Below are positions 27,393 through 36,390 of a DNA stretch of 64,000 nt, piece after piece. A program made the translations under genes and the position numbers. Location: positions 62,001-126,000 of the forward strand of contig NZ_BCTZ01000003.1 in assembly GCF_001591025.1 (NCBI RefSeq). Reading direction: 5' to 3'. The stretch is from Sphingomonas soli NBRC 100801 (GTDB lineage: Bacteria > Pseudomonadota > Alphaproteobacteria > Sphingomonadales > Sphingomonadaceae). How positions within the stretch are numbered: position 1 is the stretch's first letter; each line of letters opens with the position of its first letter. The notes under the pieces were generated by a model. It was given only the letters and a program-made list of their open reading frames with translations, was not told the origin of the DNA and did not search any database.

Positions 27393-27569
27393 ATGGAAGA
27401 ACAAGCTTTCATGGTTTGGGCGCAGGACAACAACGGGGATCACCACCTGTTCGCGGCCAATGATCTTGAGCGCGCAGTCATCGACTTCCACAGCATGAAA
27501 GAGCGCTATGGTAACGCACTGCCGAATGAAGAGCTCGGGGATGCGATCGGATTGGTCGCGACCGCGTGA
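27393..27569 (+). CDS. Small hypothetical protein (58 residues)
   Basis: Begins MEEQAFMVWAQDNNGDHHLF and ends DAIGLVATA. AGGA lies about 7 bases before the ATG. Composition is balanced and acidic, with a plausible helix (NDLERAVIDFHSMKERYG), which is unlike the random frames around it. I do not recognise a family. It follows the 185-bp repeats and is convergent with the MNT-HEPN gene. Confidence 0.5.
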   Translation: MEEQAFMVWAQDNNGDHHLFAANDLERAVIDFHSMKERYGNALPNEELGDAIGLVATA

Positions 27570-27623
27570 CGCAAAACCGCTACGAGGACGATCAGACTCT
27601 TCGTGAAATCGAGTGCGCGAGGC

Positions 27624-28520
27624 TTACGCTGACAAGCGGCGTTCGCACACCTGACCGACCAGTCCTTGCAAAGCCGTGACGCGTTCGGCCAGCCAGCGCA
27701 ATTCCTCCTCGGTGATCTCGTAATGTGGCGAGTAGCGCGCATTCACGTAGGCCTGCCGCAACAACTCGAAACAGCGGCGGCTGAATTTGTCCGCGCGAGG
27801 CCACGCCGCGATCAACTCGGGGGCGATTTCCTCGGCATGCGAGCGGAGGAAATTCAGCTTGTGGGATTTGGGGCTGTAGAGCGTCAAAACGAGTAACGCG
27901 CAATGATAGAAGCGCTCCGCTGATTGGTGGAGATTGAAAGCTGCCTCATTCCTATCGCCACGCTCCGTCAGGAAGCGAGCCGATGCAAGGAAGGCATCTG
28001 CGCTGGGAAACCACTTGTCGAAGTGCTGCTGAGCCTCGATGCGCGCTTGCTCGGGCGGCAGGTCGCGGGGCTGCGCGAAGGGGAACCCCTCGGCCTCGCA
28101 GAGCGCGATACCCTGGCTCACGATATCGGCGAAGAACGGTCGCCCTTTCTCAAGCTGCGCGTTCACATCGGTGAGCGAATGCACGATAAAATTGACAGGG
28201 GCGCTGAGTGCCTTGGTGATGGTCGTATCACGCATCAGCCGGTCCTCGGCGGCGGACCAAAATTCGAACTCGGTCAGGCGCTCGTCATTGACGACAATGA
28301 GTATGTCGTAATCGGACTGGTAGCCGCCGATAGGGTCGTCAACCCAGTCGCCGCGCGCGAATGAGCCGTACAGGACGATCTTGAAGATGCGACGGGCCTT
28401 CTTCCAGTCCTTGGTGCCGATCGCGTGCGCGGCTTCGAACTCCTCGACCAGTACGCGCGCGACATGGGCAAGTTCGCGCTGCCGCGAGGCTGGAAGATGG
28501 TCGAGAGAGGTCCGCAACAT
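27624..28520 (-). CDS. MNT-HEPN fusion protein (nucleotidyltransferase + HEPN)
   Basis: 298 residues. The N-terminal minimal nucleotidyltransferase has the GS...DxD signature, YGSFARGDW at 51-59 and SDYDILIVV with D70 and D72. The C-terminal half (about 165-290) is helical and HEPN-like (RGDRNEAAFNLHQSAERFYHCALLVLTLYSPKSHKL, later NARYSPHYEI). In stand-alone pairs MntA AMPylates or polyadenylates the HEPN toxin to silence it. Here both are in one chain, as in many sphingomonad islands I recall. It is followed on the minus strand by nothing; the sigma-like gene lies just upstream. Confidence 0.85.
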   Translation of the reverse strand: MLRTSLDHLPASRQRELAHVARVLVEEFEAAHAIGTKDWKKARRIFKIVLYGSFARGDWVDDPIGGYQSDYDILIVVNDERLTEFEFWSAAEDRLMRDTTITKALSAPVNFIVHSLTDVNAQLEKGRPFFADIVSQGIALCEAEGFPFAQPRDLPPEQARIEAQQHFDKWFPSADAFLASARFLTERGDRNEAAFNLHQSAERFYHCALLVLTLYSPKSHKLNFLRSHAEEIAPELIAAWPRADKFSRRCFELLRQAYVNARYSPHYEITEEELRWLAERVTALQGLVGQVCERRLSA

Positions 28521-28580
28521 TGTACCTGAACCTGTGGCATGCGCGGACGCGAAGGCAAGGCCTATCGCGTCCGCGTGGGT

Positions 28581-28811
28581 TTAGCCTTCGGCGCTGGCCT
28601 GCATCAGACAGCACATGGCATCGGCGATCCGCCGCTCTACCTCGGGCAGGTCGATTGCCAGCCGTTCACCGATCTCGCGATAGCCGAGGCTATTGAGCCG
28701 ATGCAGCAAGAATACCTCGCGCGTGACGGGGTCCATTTGCAGCACGGTGCGCTCCATCCGGGCCAGCTCGGGGCTGATGCGCGGAGCCCGACGCCAGAAC
28801 CTCCACCTCAT
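28581..28811 (-). CDS. Sigma-70 region 4-like small protein
   Basis: 76 residues from ATG 28811, with a strong GGAGG site 7 bases upstream. A basic start (MRWRFWRRAPR) is followed by PVTREVFLLHRLNSLGYREIGERLAIDLPEVERRIADAM, which matches the helix-turn-helix of ECF sigma region 4 (LxxLPxxxRxVFLLHRxxGxSYxEIAxxLxxSxxxVxxxL). Region 2 is missing, so it is not a full sigma factor. It may be an island transcription regulator. It is upstream of MNT-HEPN on the same strand, with a 60-base gap. Confidence 0.75.
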   Translation of the reverse strand: MRWRFWRRAPRISPELARMERTVLQMDPVTREVFLLHRLNSLGYREIGERLAIDLPEVERRIADAMCCLMQASAEG

Positions 28812-28880
28812 CTTCCTTCCTCCTTCCTTCAAACCGACACGGCCCCGGAAAAGGGGGTGGGCAAGGAGCGAACCGGCAGT

Positions 28881-29120
28881 CCCGCCGGCAGAGGCGGGCC
28901 GCACCCGCAGGGCCGCAGCGAAGCGGAGGACCCGGCGCAGCCGGGTTGCGGCACGCCGCGGCGGGACTAGAGGGTAGCGGCGCCCACCCCCTTGGCCGCG
29001 GCCGCAACGGGCGCCATCGCGCAGCGATGTCCGCATGCCGGATCGAAGATCCGGCGCCGCGTCAGTGATCGTTACCCGAACGGGCCGAGACGCGCAGCGA
29101 CTCGGCGGCGCGCAGCGCCG
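28881..29120. other. GC-rich chain of stem-loops with GCA/GAA loops; no gene 28812-29285
   Basis: Perfect or near-perfect hairpins: CCCGCC/GGCGGG (28881-28898), CCCGGC-GCA-GCCGGG (28931-28945), CATCGC-GCA-GCGATG (29015-29029), GCCGGATC-GAA-GATCCGGC (29037-29055), CGAGACGC-GCA-GCGACTCG (29086-29104, one A/A mismatch) and CGGCGC-GCA-GCGCCG (29106-29120). The divergent gap between the sigma-like and AlpA-like genes carries them. No protein-like frame is convincing. It could be a structured RNA, a transfer or replication site, or a protein-binding array. Confidence 0.7.
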
Positions 29121-29285
29121 TAGAGCGCGGCCGTGCGCCAGCGCGGGACGCCATGACCCTGAGTGCGCGCCCAAGGAAGCTACGCCACGGCTTGTTCCTC
29201 TAACCCACAGTTCGACGGTCAACTGTTTTGCTTGTGTGACTACGGCGACGTGAGATGCAGGAGCCGTCAAACCAAGAGGCGTTTT

Positions 29286-29495
29286 ATGACCGACAGTATC
29301 GACCGCATCTTGCGACTTGACGCGGTTCTCGAACGCACGGGTCTCAGCCGATCGACGCTCTACCGGCGGATTGCAGACGGTCGCTTCCCGAAACAGATCG
29401 CCATCAGCACCCGGTGCGCGGGATGGCGTGAGTCAGCGATTGCCGCCTGGTTGCGAAATCCGATGTCCTACGAGGCCTTTCGCGACGACAGGTAA
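29286..29495 (+). CDS. AlpA-family (MerR-like HTH) regulator
   Basis: 69 residues. ILRLDAVLERTGLSRSTLYRRIADGRFPKQIAIS is the typical AlpA/excisionase-like DNA-binding helix-turn-helix with the wing, then GWRESAIAAWL. AlpA-type proteins act as prophage or island excision regulators, so it probably controls the integrase or excision. AAGAGG lies about 7 bases upstream of the ATG. It is divergent from the sigma-like gene across the hairpin chain. Confidence 0.88.
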   Translation: MTDSIDRILRLDAVLERTGLSRSTLYRRIADGRFPKQIAISTRCAGWRESAIAAWLRNPMSYEAFRDDR

Positions 29496-29796
29496 GCGCC
29501 CCAATTTTAGCCGATCAGGTCGGCCAAGCGCGATCCTCAAACCCGCCATTCGTTCATCGCTTCGGGCAGGAGTTGGAGAGGCCGACGATGGGGACATTGC
29601 GACTGTCCTCTTTCGGAGTGTCATTGTGTCGATAGCGGACGTCAGGAACCAAGCCTAAACCTGTCATCAACGCGATGACCATCCAATCTGACCGCAATAT
29701 CCACAATCACCCTTCTCGCCCGATATCGAGAATGGAGCTAACATACGGGCCTGTTGTCGGCTTGCGTGAAGCGTCGGCAAGACGCGAACGCGGGGG
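29496..29796. other. 301-base gap with no recognisable feature
   Basis: Between the AlpA-like regulator and the OLD nuclease. I see no protein-like frame, clear hairpin or terminator. It must hold the promoter of the nuclease/helicase pair, but no confident -35/-10 can be assigned. Confidence 0.6.
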
Positions 29797-32154
29797 ATGA
29801 GGATGCATTTGAAGAAGCTGGCTGTCCGCAACTTTCGTAGGTTGCAGGATGTCGTCATCGATCTCGCTTCCGATATTTCGATTTTCGTCGGCGCCAACAA
29901 CAGTGGAAAGACCTCGGTGGGGCACGCGCTTCAGCTTTTCACCGGGCATGGTCGCTTCAACATCCACGATTTTAGCGCGGAGTTGTGGCCGAGTATCGTC
30001 GCGTTCGGCGCCGGTGAGGAAGGCGCTGCGCTGCCGACCGTGGAAGTCGATGTCTGGCTGGAGATCGGCGCTGAGGACGTCCATCGCGCGATCGATTTGC
30101 TGCCGAGCCTCGCGTGGGAAAGCACGCTTGTCGGGATGCGAGTCGCCTATGCTCCGATCGATCCCGAGGCCACCCGCGCGAGATATACCGAAGCCCGCGA
30201 ACGCGCCCTCGCCGCAGTTGATAAGGACGAGCACGATGTGCCGGTGTTCGACCCGGCGCCACGCCACCTACGCGATTACCTGCGCAATCATCTGAACGAC
30301 GAATATGAGCTACGCTACTTCGTGCTCGATCCGGCGAAGTTCGACGCCAATATGGTCGCCGAAGCGGAATATGTTCCGGCATCGCTCGCTGGACGAGATC
30401 AAAGCGGACGCGAGATTTTGAACAGCATTCTCCGGATCGATTTCCTCAATGCCCAGCGTCACTTGTCGGATAGTCCCGGAGGCGCCCGGGCGGAGGACCT
30501 GTCGCGCGTGCTCAGTCGCTTCTACGGCCGCAATCTTGAGCAAAGGGGTGAGGATCTCGACGCCCTCCGGGCGCTCGCCGCGTCCGAGGTTTCGCTCAAT
30601 GAGCATCTCGAGCGCGTGTTCGAGCCTACTCTCAGGAGCCTCGCCAAGCTCGGCTATCCAGGACTGTCGAACCCGCGGATGATGATACGATCGGCGCTCG
30701 ATCCCGCGCAAATTATGAGCAGCCGCGACGGCGCGCTGGTCCACTACGCGCTGGGTCCAGATGATGGCGCGCCCGATCCACCGACGCTGCCCGACCGCTA
30801 CAATGGGCTGGGATTTAAGAACCTCATTTTCATGGTGGTCGAGCTTCTCGACTTGCACGCCCAGTGGCTGGCAATCGAGGAGGACCGCCCGCCGGTCCAT
30901 CTGATCTTCATCGAGGAGCCCGAGGCGCATCTCCACGCCCAGTTACAGCAGGCCTTCATCCGCAAGGTCATGGACATCCTTGCGCTCAAGGGCGCTGAAC
31001 GCACCGCCTATACGAGCCAGGTCGTCGTCACCACGCATTCGACTCATATTCTCTATGAGCGCGGCTTTCGTCCAATCCGCTATTTCCGGCGCGGCCGGAC
31101 AGAAGCGACCTCGACTTCGGACGTGCTCAATCTCTCCGTCTTCTATGACAGCACCGATCCCGACGTTCGCACCTTCCTCGAACGCTACCTCAAGCTCGCG
31201 CATTGCGATCTCTTCTTCGCCGATGCCGCCGTCCTCGTTGAAGGCAATGTCGAGCGATTGCTATTGCCACAGATGATCGAAACCGCCGCGCCGCGGCTCC
31301 AGTCGACCTATCTGACGATCCTCGAGATCGGGGGCGCGTTCGGCTATCGCTTCAAGGCGCTGATCGAATTCCTCGGTCTCACCACTCTCATCATCACAGA
31401 TCTCGACAGTGTCTTCGGCCCGCCGGCTGAGCCGGAGGCAGGTGTCGAGGCGCCTGCACCCGCAGGAGGCGGCGCTGTGCAGGGCGCTGAGGACGCCGCC
31501 GTGGCGGACGCAGATGAAGACGAGGACGAAGACGGGGAAGCGGCCGGTCAGCTACCGGCTGAAAAGCCGGGCAAGGCGTGCATCGCCGGTCATCCGGGAG
31601 CGGCGACCTCCAATCAGACGCTTCTGCAATGGCTCCCGAAATGCGGCACCATCGCAGCGCTGTGGGAGGCGACTGCCGACGACAAGACGCAGGCGCGTGC
31701 CAACGACAACGATGCCCTTGTGCGCGTTGCCTATCAATGCCGCACCGATGTGACTTGGGGTGGCGACACACTCTCGTTGGCAGGCCGCACGCTCGAGGAA
31801 GCGTTCGCGCTCGAGAATCTCGACTGGTGCCAGCACAAGGATCGAAAGCCGCTCCAGCTCCGCATCGCCAAGAATGATGAGAAGGATCTCGGCGAGCTGG
31901 CTCGCCGCATTCACAAGCGCGTTCAGGCGAAAAGCTTCAGCAAGACCGACTTCGCCCTCGCGTTGCTCGCCGAAGACCCAACAACTTGGGTTGTGCCGGA
32001 ATACATCGCTGACGGCCTTCGCTGGCTCGAAGCGGAAATCGCACCCCCGGACCCCGAGCCCGAGCCCGACGACGAGGCGGACGCGGAAGAGGTGGCTGGC
32101 GCCGGGGCCGACGCCCTTGCCGCGCCTGAGCCGGATGGCGAGGTTGCCGCGTGA
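29797..32154 (+). CDS. OLD-family ATPase/TOPRIM nuclease (GajA-like)
   Basis: 785 residues. ABC-type ATPase: Walker A GANNSGKT at 32-39, signature-like NGLGFKNLIFM near 336-346, Walker B LIFIEEPEAHLH from 369. The C-terminal TOPRIM metal site is E482 (AVLVEGNVERLLLP) and D535/D537 (LIITDLDSV). An unusual acidic, Pro/Ala-rich insertion (about 540-590, with EDEDED) follows the DxD, and there is an acidic tail (PEPEPDDEADAEE). In Gabija, GajA nicks DNA when nucleotide levels fall. Length exceeds the roughly 580 of Bacillus GajA. The stop overlaps the helicase start (GTGA), which marks a class 2 OLD pair. Confidence 0.86.
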   Translation: MRMHLKKLAVRNFRRLQDVVIDLASDISIFVGANNSGKTSVGHALQLFTGHGRFNIHDFSAELWPSIVAFGAGEEGAALPTVEVDVWLEIGAEDVHRAIDLLPSLAWESTLVGMRVAYAPIDPEATRARYTEARERALAAVDKDEHDVPVFDPAPRHLRDYLRNHLNDEYELRYFVLDPAKFDANMVAEAEYVPASLAGRDQSGREILNSILRIDFLNAQRHLSDSPGGARAEDLSRVLSRFYGRNLEQRGEDLDALRALAASEVSLNEHLERVFEPTLRSLAKLGYPGLSNPRMMIRSALDPAQIMSSRDGALVHYALGPDDGAPDPPTLPDRYNGLGFKNLIFMVVELLDLHAQWLAIEEDRPPVHLIFIEEPEAHLHAQLQQAFIRKVMDILALKGAERTAYTSQVVVTTHSTHILYERGFRPIRYFRRGRTEATSTSDVLNLSVFYDSTDPDVRTFLERYLKLAHCDLFFADAAVLVEGNVERLLLPQMIETAAPRLQSTYLTILEIGGAFGYRFKALIEFLGLTTLIITDLDSVFGPPAEPEAGVEAPAPAGGGAVQGAEDAAVADADEDEDEDGEAAGQLPAEKPGKACIAGHPGAATSNQTLLQWLPKCGTIAALWEATADDKTQARANDNDALVRVAYQCRTDVTWGGDTLSLAGRTLEEAFALENLDWCQHKDRKPLQLRIAKNDEKDLGELARRIHKRVQAKSFSKTDFALALLAEDPTTWVVPEYIADGLRWLEAEIAPPDPEPEPDDEADAEEVAGAGADALAAPEPDGEVAA

Positions 32155-34028
32155 CCAGCCGCATCGGCAGCCCCGACACGCCGGCGGACATCGAGGTCCG
32201 CGCCTGCCTCGACCGCAAAATCCCGCGCTCGTTCGTGATGGTTGCGGGCGCCGGCTCGGGCAAGACAACTTCGTTGATCAAGGCGCTCGATCACCTTGCC
32301 CGGACCCGAGGTCCGGCGCTGCGCCGCGCGGGGCAGCAAATTGCCTGCATCACGTATACCGAGGTCGCAGTCGGCGAGATCTCCGATGATGTCGGCGTCT
32401 CGCCGCTGTTCCACATCTCCACGATCCACAGCTTCCTGTGGTCGGTGATCCGGCCATTCCAGAGCGATATCGCAACCTGGGTCGGCATCCGCATTGAGGA
32501 GAAGATCGCTGAGCGCCGCGAACATTACGATAGGCCGCGCACGCAGGCGCGAACCAAGGCACGGCTGGAGGTCGAGATCGCCGAGCTCGAAGGCCAGCTC
32601 GCCGCGATCGGCGCCGTCGAAAAGTTCATCTACGGCACCGGCAGCAGCTATGCCGAAGGTATTCTTGGCCATGACGATGTGTTGAAGCTGACGCCCTATT
32701 GCGTTGGCGCCCATCCGCTGCTGCGACGTGTCTTCGCCAGCCGCTTTCCGTTCATTTTTGTCGACGAAAGCCAGGACACCAATCCCGAAGTCGTCGAAGC
32801 GCTGCGCGCGATCGAGGCCGAGCAGCCGCGCCTGTGTGTCGGCTTCTTCGGCGACCCCATGCAGAAGATCTACATGAGCGGCACCGGTGCCGTCGCGCTC
32901 GGCGCTGGCTGGGCTGAGATCAGCAAGCCTGAGAACTTTCGCTGCCCAACCTCTGTCCTCGGTGTGGTCAATGCGATCCGGGCCGCGGGCGACGGCCTAG
33001 TTCAGACCCGCGGCCGCCGGATCAAGGTCGGCGATGTCGAGCAGCCCATCGTCGGCACCGCAAATCTCTTCGTTCTCCCGGCCGACGATCAGCGCAGTGC
33101 CCGCCTCGCTGCGGTCCGAACATGGCTCGCCGGAGAGACCGACGACGCGCTCTGGCTGAGCGACGCACCCGAGGGCGATGTTCGGCTGCTGGTGCTGGTG
33201 CATCGCATGGCGGCAACGCGGCTTGGATTTCCAAACCTCTATTCCGCGCTCAACGACCGTGCGCCGATGAGCCTCAGCGAAGGGATCGCCGATGGCTCCG
33301 CTTGGCCGCTACGACCGGTCGCGCAGCATATTCTGCCTTTGGTCATGGCCGCTCGCGGGGGTGACCGCTTCACCGTCATGTCGATCCTGCGCAGCGAAAG
33401 CCCAAGGCTCGAACCGGAGCGTCTGCGCGGATTGCCGGCGGCTCCGATCCTGACCGGTCTTCAAAAGGCGCTCGACGCTTTGGTCGAGATGCTCGCGGAT
33501 GGGTCACAAGCCACGGTGCGACAGCTGATGCGGCATGTCCGCGACACCCAATTGCTGCGCCTCGACGACCGGTTTGGGCCGCATCTGGTGGACGAGCCGG
33601 TTGATGACGGCAGCAGCGGCTTCTCCAACATACAGGCTTTCCTCGCCTGCCAGATCGATGAGCTCTGGGCCTATCGGCGCTATTTCACCGAAGAATCGCC
33701 GTTCGCGACCCATCACGGCGTGAAGGGTGCGCAGTTTGAGCGCGTTCTGGTCGTCGTTGACGACGAAGAAGCGGCTTTTCACCAATACTCCTACGGCAAG
33801 TACTTCGGTTATGCGCCGCTGTCGGACAGTGACCAGGCGAAGATCGATGCGGGCGAGGAGACGGTGCTCGATCGCACGCGGCGTCTCTTCTACGTCTGCT
33901 GTTCGCGCGCGATGAAGGATTTGGCGGTCGTGCTTTTCGTGCCCGACGTGGCCGCGGCGAGCGCTGCGATCGCCGCGAAGAACCTGTTCCCGCAGGCGTC
34001 AATACATGGCCTCGACGTGCTGGCCTAA
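32151..34028 (+). CDS. UvrD/Rep-type superfamily 1 helicase (GajB-like)
   Basis: 625 residues from a GTG that overlaps the nuclease stop by four bases. Helicase motifs are complete: Walker A AGAGSGKTT at 32-40, motif II FVDESQDTN with D205, motif III-like GFFGDPMQKIY, and motifs V/VI in THHGVKGAQFERVLVVVDDEE and RTRRLFYVCCSRAMKDLAVV. Partner of the OLD nuclease; in Gabija the GajB helicase senses DNA ends and works with GajA. A role in defence is inferred from pairing and island location. Confidence 0.88.
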   Translation: MTSRIGSPDTPADIEVRACLDRKIPRSFVMVAGAGSGKTTSLIKALDHLARTRGPALRRAGQQIACITYTEVAVGEISDDVGVSPLFHISTIHSFLWSVIRPFQSDIATWVGIRIEEKIAERREHYDRPRTQARTKARLEVEIAELEGQLAAIGAVEKFIYGTGSSYAEGILGHDDVLKLTPYCVGAHPLLRRVFASRFPFIFVDESQDTNPEVVEALRAIEAEQPRLCVGFFGDPMQKIYMSGTGAVALGAGWAEISKPENFRCPTSVLGVVNAIRAAGDGLVQTRGRRIKVGDVEQPIVGTANLFVLPADDQRSARLAAVRTWLAGETDDALWLSDAPEGDVRLLVLVHRMAATRLGFPNLYSALNDRAPMSLSEGIADGSAWPLRPVAQHILPLVMAARGGDRFTVMSILRSESPRLEPERLRGLPAAPILTGLQKALDALVEMLADGSQATVRQLMRHVRDTQLLRLDDRFGPHLVDEPVDDGSSGFSNIQAFLACQIDELWAYRRYFTEESPFATHHGVKGAQFERVLVVVDDEEAAFHQYSYGKYFGYAPLSDSDQAKIDAGEETVLDRTRRLFYVCCSRAMKDLAVVLFVPDVAAASAAIAAKNLFPQASIHGLDVLA

Positions 34029-34083
34029 TCGTAGCAAAAAATGGCCGCTTTCAGTAAGATGAAAATCACCCCGAGCGGCCGAG

Positions 34084-34121
34084 ATTGGGTCGGAAGCTGT
34101 CGGTCTGCTTCGCGACCCAAT
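34084..34121. other. Strong stem-loop; 34029-34476 otherwise without a gene
   Basis: ATTGGGTCGGAAGC (34084-34097) pairs with GCTTCGCGACCCAAT (34107-34121) with one bulged base around a nine-base loop. It follows the helicase stop by 56 bases and may end that transcript, although no T-run follows. The rest of the 448-base gap shows no convincing frame; it must contain the promoter of the cupin/TIR/Nudix operon. Confidence 0.55.
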
Positions 34122-34476
34122 TCGGGCCATTCGCGGCAACCGTCGGCGATCCCGAAGGCAGCCATTCTTTCATCTTGCCACCCGAACCCCAGCCGGGTCG
34201 GCAGCGAGGCACTGGACTTGAGGATCGAGTCAATCGTGACGTTAGGTGCGCCCGCATCTTGGAAGCAGAGCGCGGTGGGGACTGCGAGAACGCTGATTTA
34301 GCGGCAGATCCGGGCGAGCCCAGATGATGGCCAGGATCGATTGAGAAACGGGCGCGGGGGCAGTGGTTAACTGTTCACGCCGAGTACAGGATTTGGCGCG
34401 CCTATATTGCATCTCCGCTCGCAATCACCATGTTGAATGATGCGAGCGCATGTGCTCGCGCAAGACGAGGGCCGAA

Positions 34477-34959
34477 ATGGCGCTTCGCGGACCGAAGTTT
34501 AAGATCATCACCAAGCAGGGGAAGGTCTTTCTCTATCGGCTTAGTATTCCCCTTTGGCGCGGCTCGCTCAAGATACACTTGATCGTGAATGACGATGTGG
34601 GCGATCCGCACATCCATCCTTGGGAATTTTCCACCTTCCTGCTGCTCGGCGCCTACAAAGAATGGGTCGATAGCGCGATCGTGAGGCATTGGCCGTTCGC
34701 GCTGGTCCGCTATGGCCGCGCCAAACGTCACAAGGTGATACTGTATCGGCTGTTCGGGGTAAAGCTGCCGTGCCTTACCGTCGGCCGCTACTCGGAAAAG
34801 GTGCAGCCCTGGTGCCAGCAGACCCAGCTCTGCGATCTCTGTGCGCCGCATGGGGAGTGTCTCGATAAGATATATTGGCGCGAGCGCGGCCTGGCTAATG
34901 CGTTGGACAAGGGGACAGAAGTTGAGCCGGCAGAGCCGGTGACGGTCGAGAAGGTTTAG
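34477..34959 (+). CDS. Cupin-like protein of unknown function (first gene of TIR operon)
   Basis: 160 residues. The segment NDDVGDPHIHPWEFSTFLLLGAYKEW (H45, H47) followed by RYGRAKRHKVIL resembles a cupin-like family with an HDHPWDF metal motif and a second histidine near the middle, which I recall only as phage and bacterial hypothetical proteins. Two cysteine pairs (WCQQTQLCDLC, ECLD) near the C-terminus are unusual. The ATG at 34477 is chosen because GAGG lies 7-10 bases upstream. It precedes the toroid-TIR gene by 27 bases. A metal-dependent enzyme or nucleotide binder is possible, not shown. Confidence 0.65.
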   Translation: MALRGPKFKIITKQGKVFLYRLSIPLWRGSLKIHLIVNDDVGDPHIHPWEFSTFLLLGAYKEWVDSAIVRHWPFALVRYGRAKRHKVILYRLFGVKLPCLTVGRYSEKVQPWCQQTQLCDLCAPHGECLDKIYWRERGLANALDKGTEVEPAEPVTVEKV

Positions 34960-34986
34960 CGCGACGATGGGCGTGGGGGCAACTTG

Positions 34987-36390
34987 ATGCGGACCGATGC
35001 GGCGGGGATTCTCGGCGAGCTCGGTGTCGATTTCAAGCGCGCGGTCCAGTTCCTCAAGGTCGATTGCCGGCTCCCTCAGGGCTTTGAGTCCCAGACCGTC
35101 GGGCTTGGCGTGCGCAGCGCCACCACTTCGGGCATCGTTTCCTATGTCCTAGCTTCGCTTGGCGTGCTGTCGGAGAGCGAAAAGGCGCAGCTAATCGATG
35201 AATTGCTCGCCTTTCGCATTGAGGACGGCCGACCGCATTCCTACGGCCACCTGCGTCCCAATTCTTGGGCGACCTGGCAGCTGGTCGCCGGCCTGCTCGC
35301 GCTCGGTGCCGACATTCGCTCGGTGACGCCGATCGTCGACGCCGCGATCGAGCGCTACCAGACTGGCGTCGGCGGCTGGTGCTTCAGCAGCTCGCTCGAC
35401 GAGCGGCTGCCTTATGCGATCTATCCGGTCGTCTGCATGAGCAGGCTGATCCGGATGGGCAGGGTCGAATATGTCGCGCCTCTGGAGCTAACGGCTTCGT
35501 ATCTGCGCAACTATGTATCCCCGACTGCCACCGAGCGGCTGATCTGCGCGGGCCTACTCGGTTTGGCGAGCGAGGCACCGGGCGGGCGCTATGCTGCGGA
35601 TTTGGGGGAGATCGATTTGTCGCGGATCATCTCGAGCGAGTTCGGGCACTATGGCACGATCGAGTTCACCACCGCGCCGTTCAGCATGCGGGTCTACACG
35701 CCTGCGCTCTATTTGATCACCCGGCGTCTGCTCGGGGTCGAGCATCCGCTTTCGCGCTACTTCCTCGCCTATCTGTCGCGCAGCGTCCTCGACGGCAGGG
35801 CGTGGACGCATGTCGTGACCGGCAGCCCAACCGAGCCGAGTTCCTTTTGCAGCGCGCTGGCGCTGCTCAGCATCTGCCGTGGCGCGTCAGACCTCGCCGC
35901 GAGAGGCCGCTCCGCCGATTTTGTCAACCCGCCTCTGGAGGATTTGCGCATGATGGTGGCCAATGCCAGTCCGCCGGCCAAGATCTTCGTCTCCTATTCC
36001 TCGCGCGACGAGGCGACCGCCAGCCGGATCGTCGAGCGCTTGAAGGCGCTGGGCTTTGCGGTGATCTACGCCGAGACCGATCTCCTGGTCGGGGATTCGA
36101 TCCCAGGCTATATCAACGACGCCCTGACCAACATGGACTATCTCGTCCTGCTGATGTCGCCGGCCTCGGTCGCCTCAGTGTTCGTCCGCGATGAGTTCGA
36201 AGGCGCCAAGTCGCTCGAATGGGCAAGGCGCCGGGTGACGATCTTGCCAGCGCTGATCGAGGAATGCCAGATCCCGGCGATCCTGGCGCCCAAGAAATAT
36301 GCAGATTTCCGTGGGTCATTCGATCTCGGCATGCAACAGTTACTCAAGTCCCTGGGAGCGCGACATGACCAGAGAAGACGGGATCCATAG
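34987..36390 (+). CDS. Alpha/alpha-toroid (prenyltransferase/squalene-cyclase-like) - TIR fusion protein
   Basis: 467 residues. The N-terminal 320 residues are helical repeats with a QW-type motif, YQTGVGGWCF near residue 125 (QxxxGGW), and LRPNSWATWQLVAGLLAL, as in terpene-cyclase and prenyltransferase toroids; no DxDD cyclase motif is seen, so it may be a ligand sensor. The TIR domain spans about 331-455: KIFVSYSSRDEATA, FAVIYAETDLLVG, then SVASVFVRDEFEGAKSLEWA. E403 fits the TIR NADase catalytic glutamate (S-x-W-V-x-x-E, with F for W). I infer a stress- or phage-triggered NAD-consuming or signal-making enzyme. The C-terminus overlaps the Nudix gene by 26 bases. Confidence 0.85.
   Translation: MRTDAAGILGELGVDFKRAVQFLKVDCRLPQGFESQTVGLGVRSATTSGIVSYVLASLGVLSESEKAQLIDELLAFRIEDGRPHSYGHLRPNSWATWQLVAGLLALGADIRSVTPIVDAAIERYQTGVGGWCFSSSLDERLPYAIYPVVCMSRLIRMGRVEYVAPLELTASYLRNYVSPTATERLICAGLLGLASEAPGGRYAADLGEIDLSRIISSEFGHYGTIEFTTAPFSMRVYTPALYLITRRLLGVEHPLSRYFLAYLSRSVLDGRAWTHVVTGSPTEPSSFCSALALLSICRGASDLAARGRSADFVNPPLEDLRMMVANASPPAKIFVSYSSRDEATASRIVERLKALGFAVIYAETDLLVGDSIPGYINDALTNMDYLVLLMSPASVASVFVRDEFEGAKSLEWARRRVTILPALIEECQIPAILAPKKYADFRGSFDLGMQQLLKSLGARHDQRRRDP

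Noticed and set aside
28812-29285. rRNA, tRNA or tmRNA in the GC-rich hairpin region
   Set aside because: No cloverleaf or rRNA signature is visible; hairpins are short and separate.
29797-34028. A conjugation helicase/relaxase module
   Set aside because: The motifs are OLD ATPase/TOPRIM and UvrD; no relaxase HUH or MOB motif is present.
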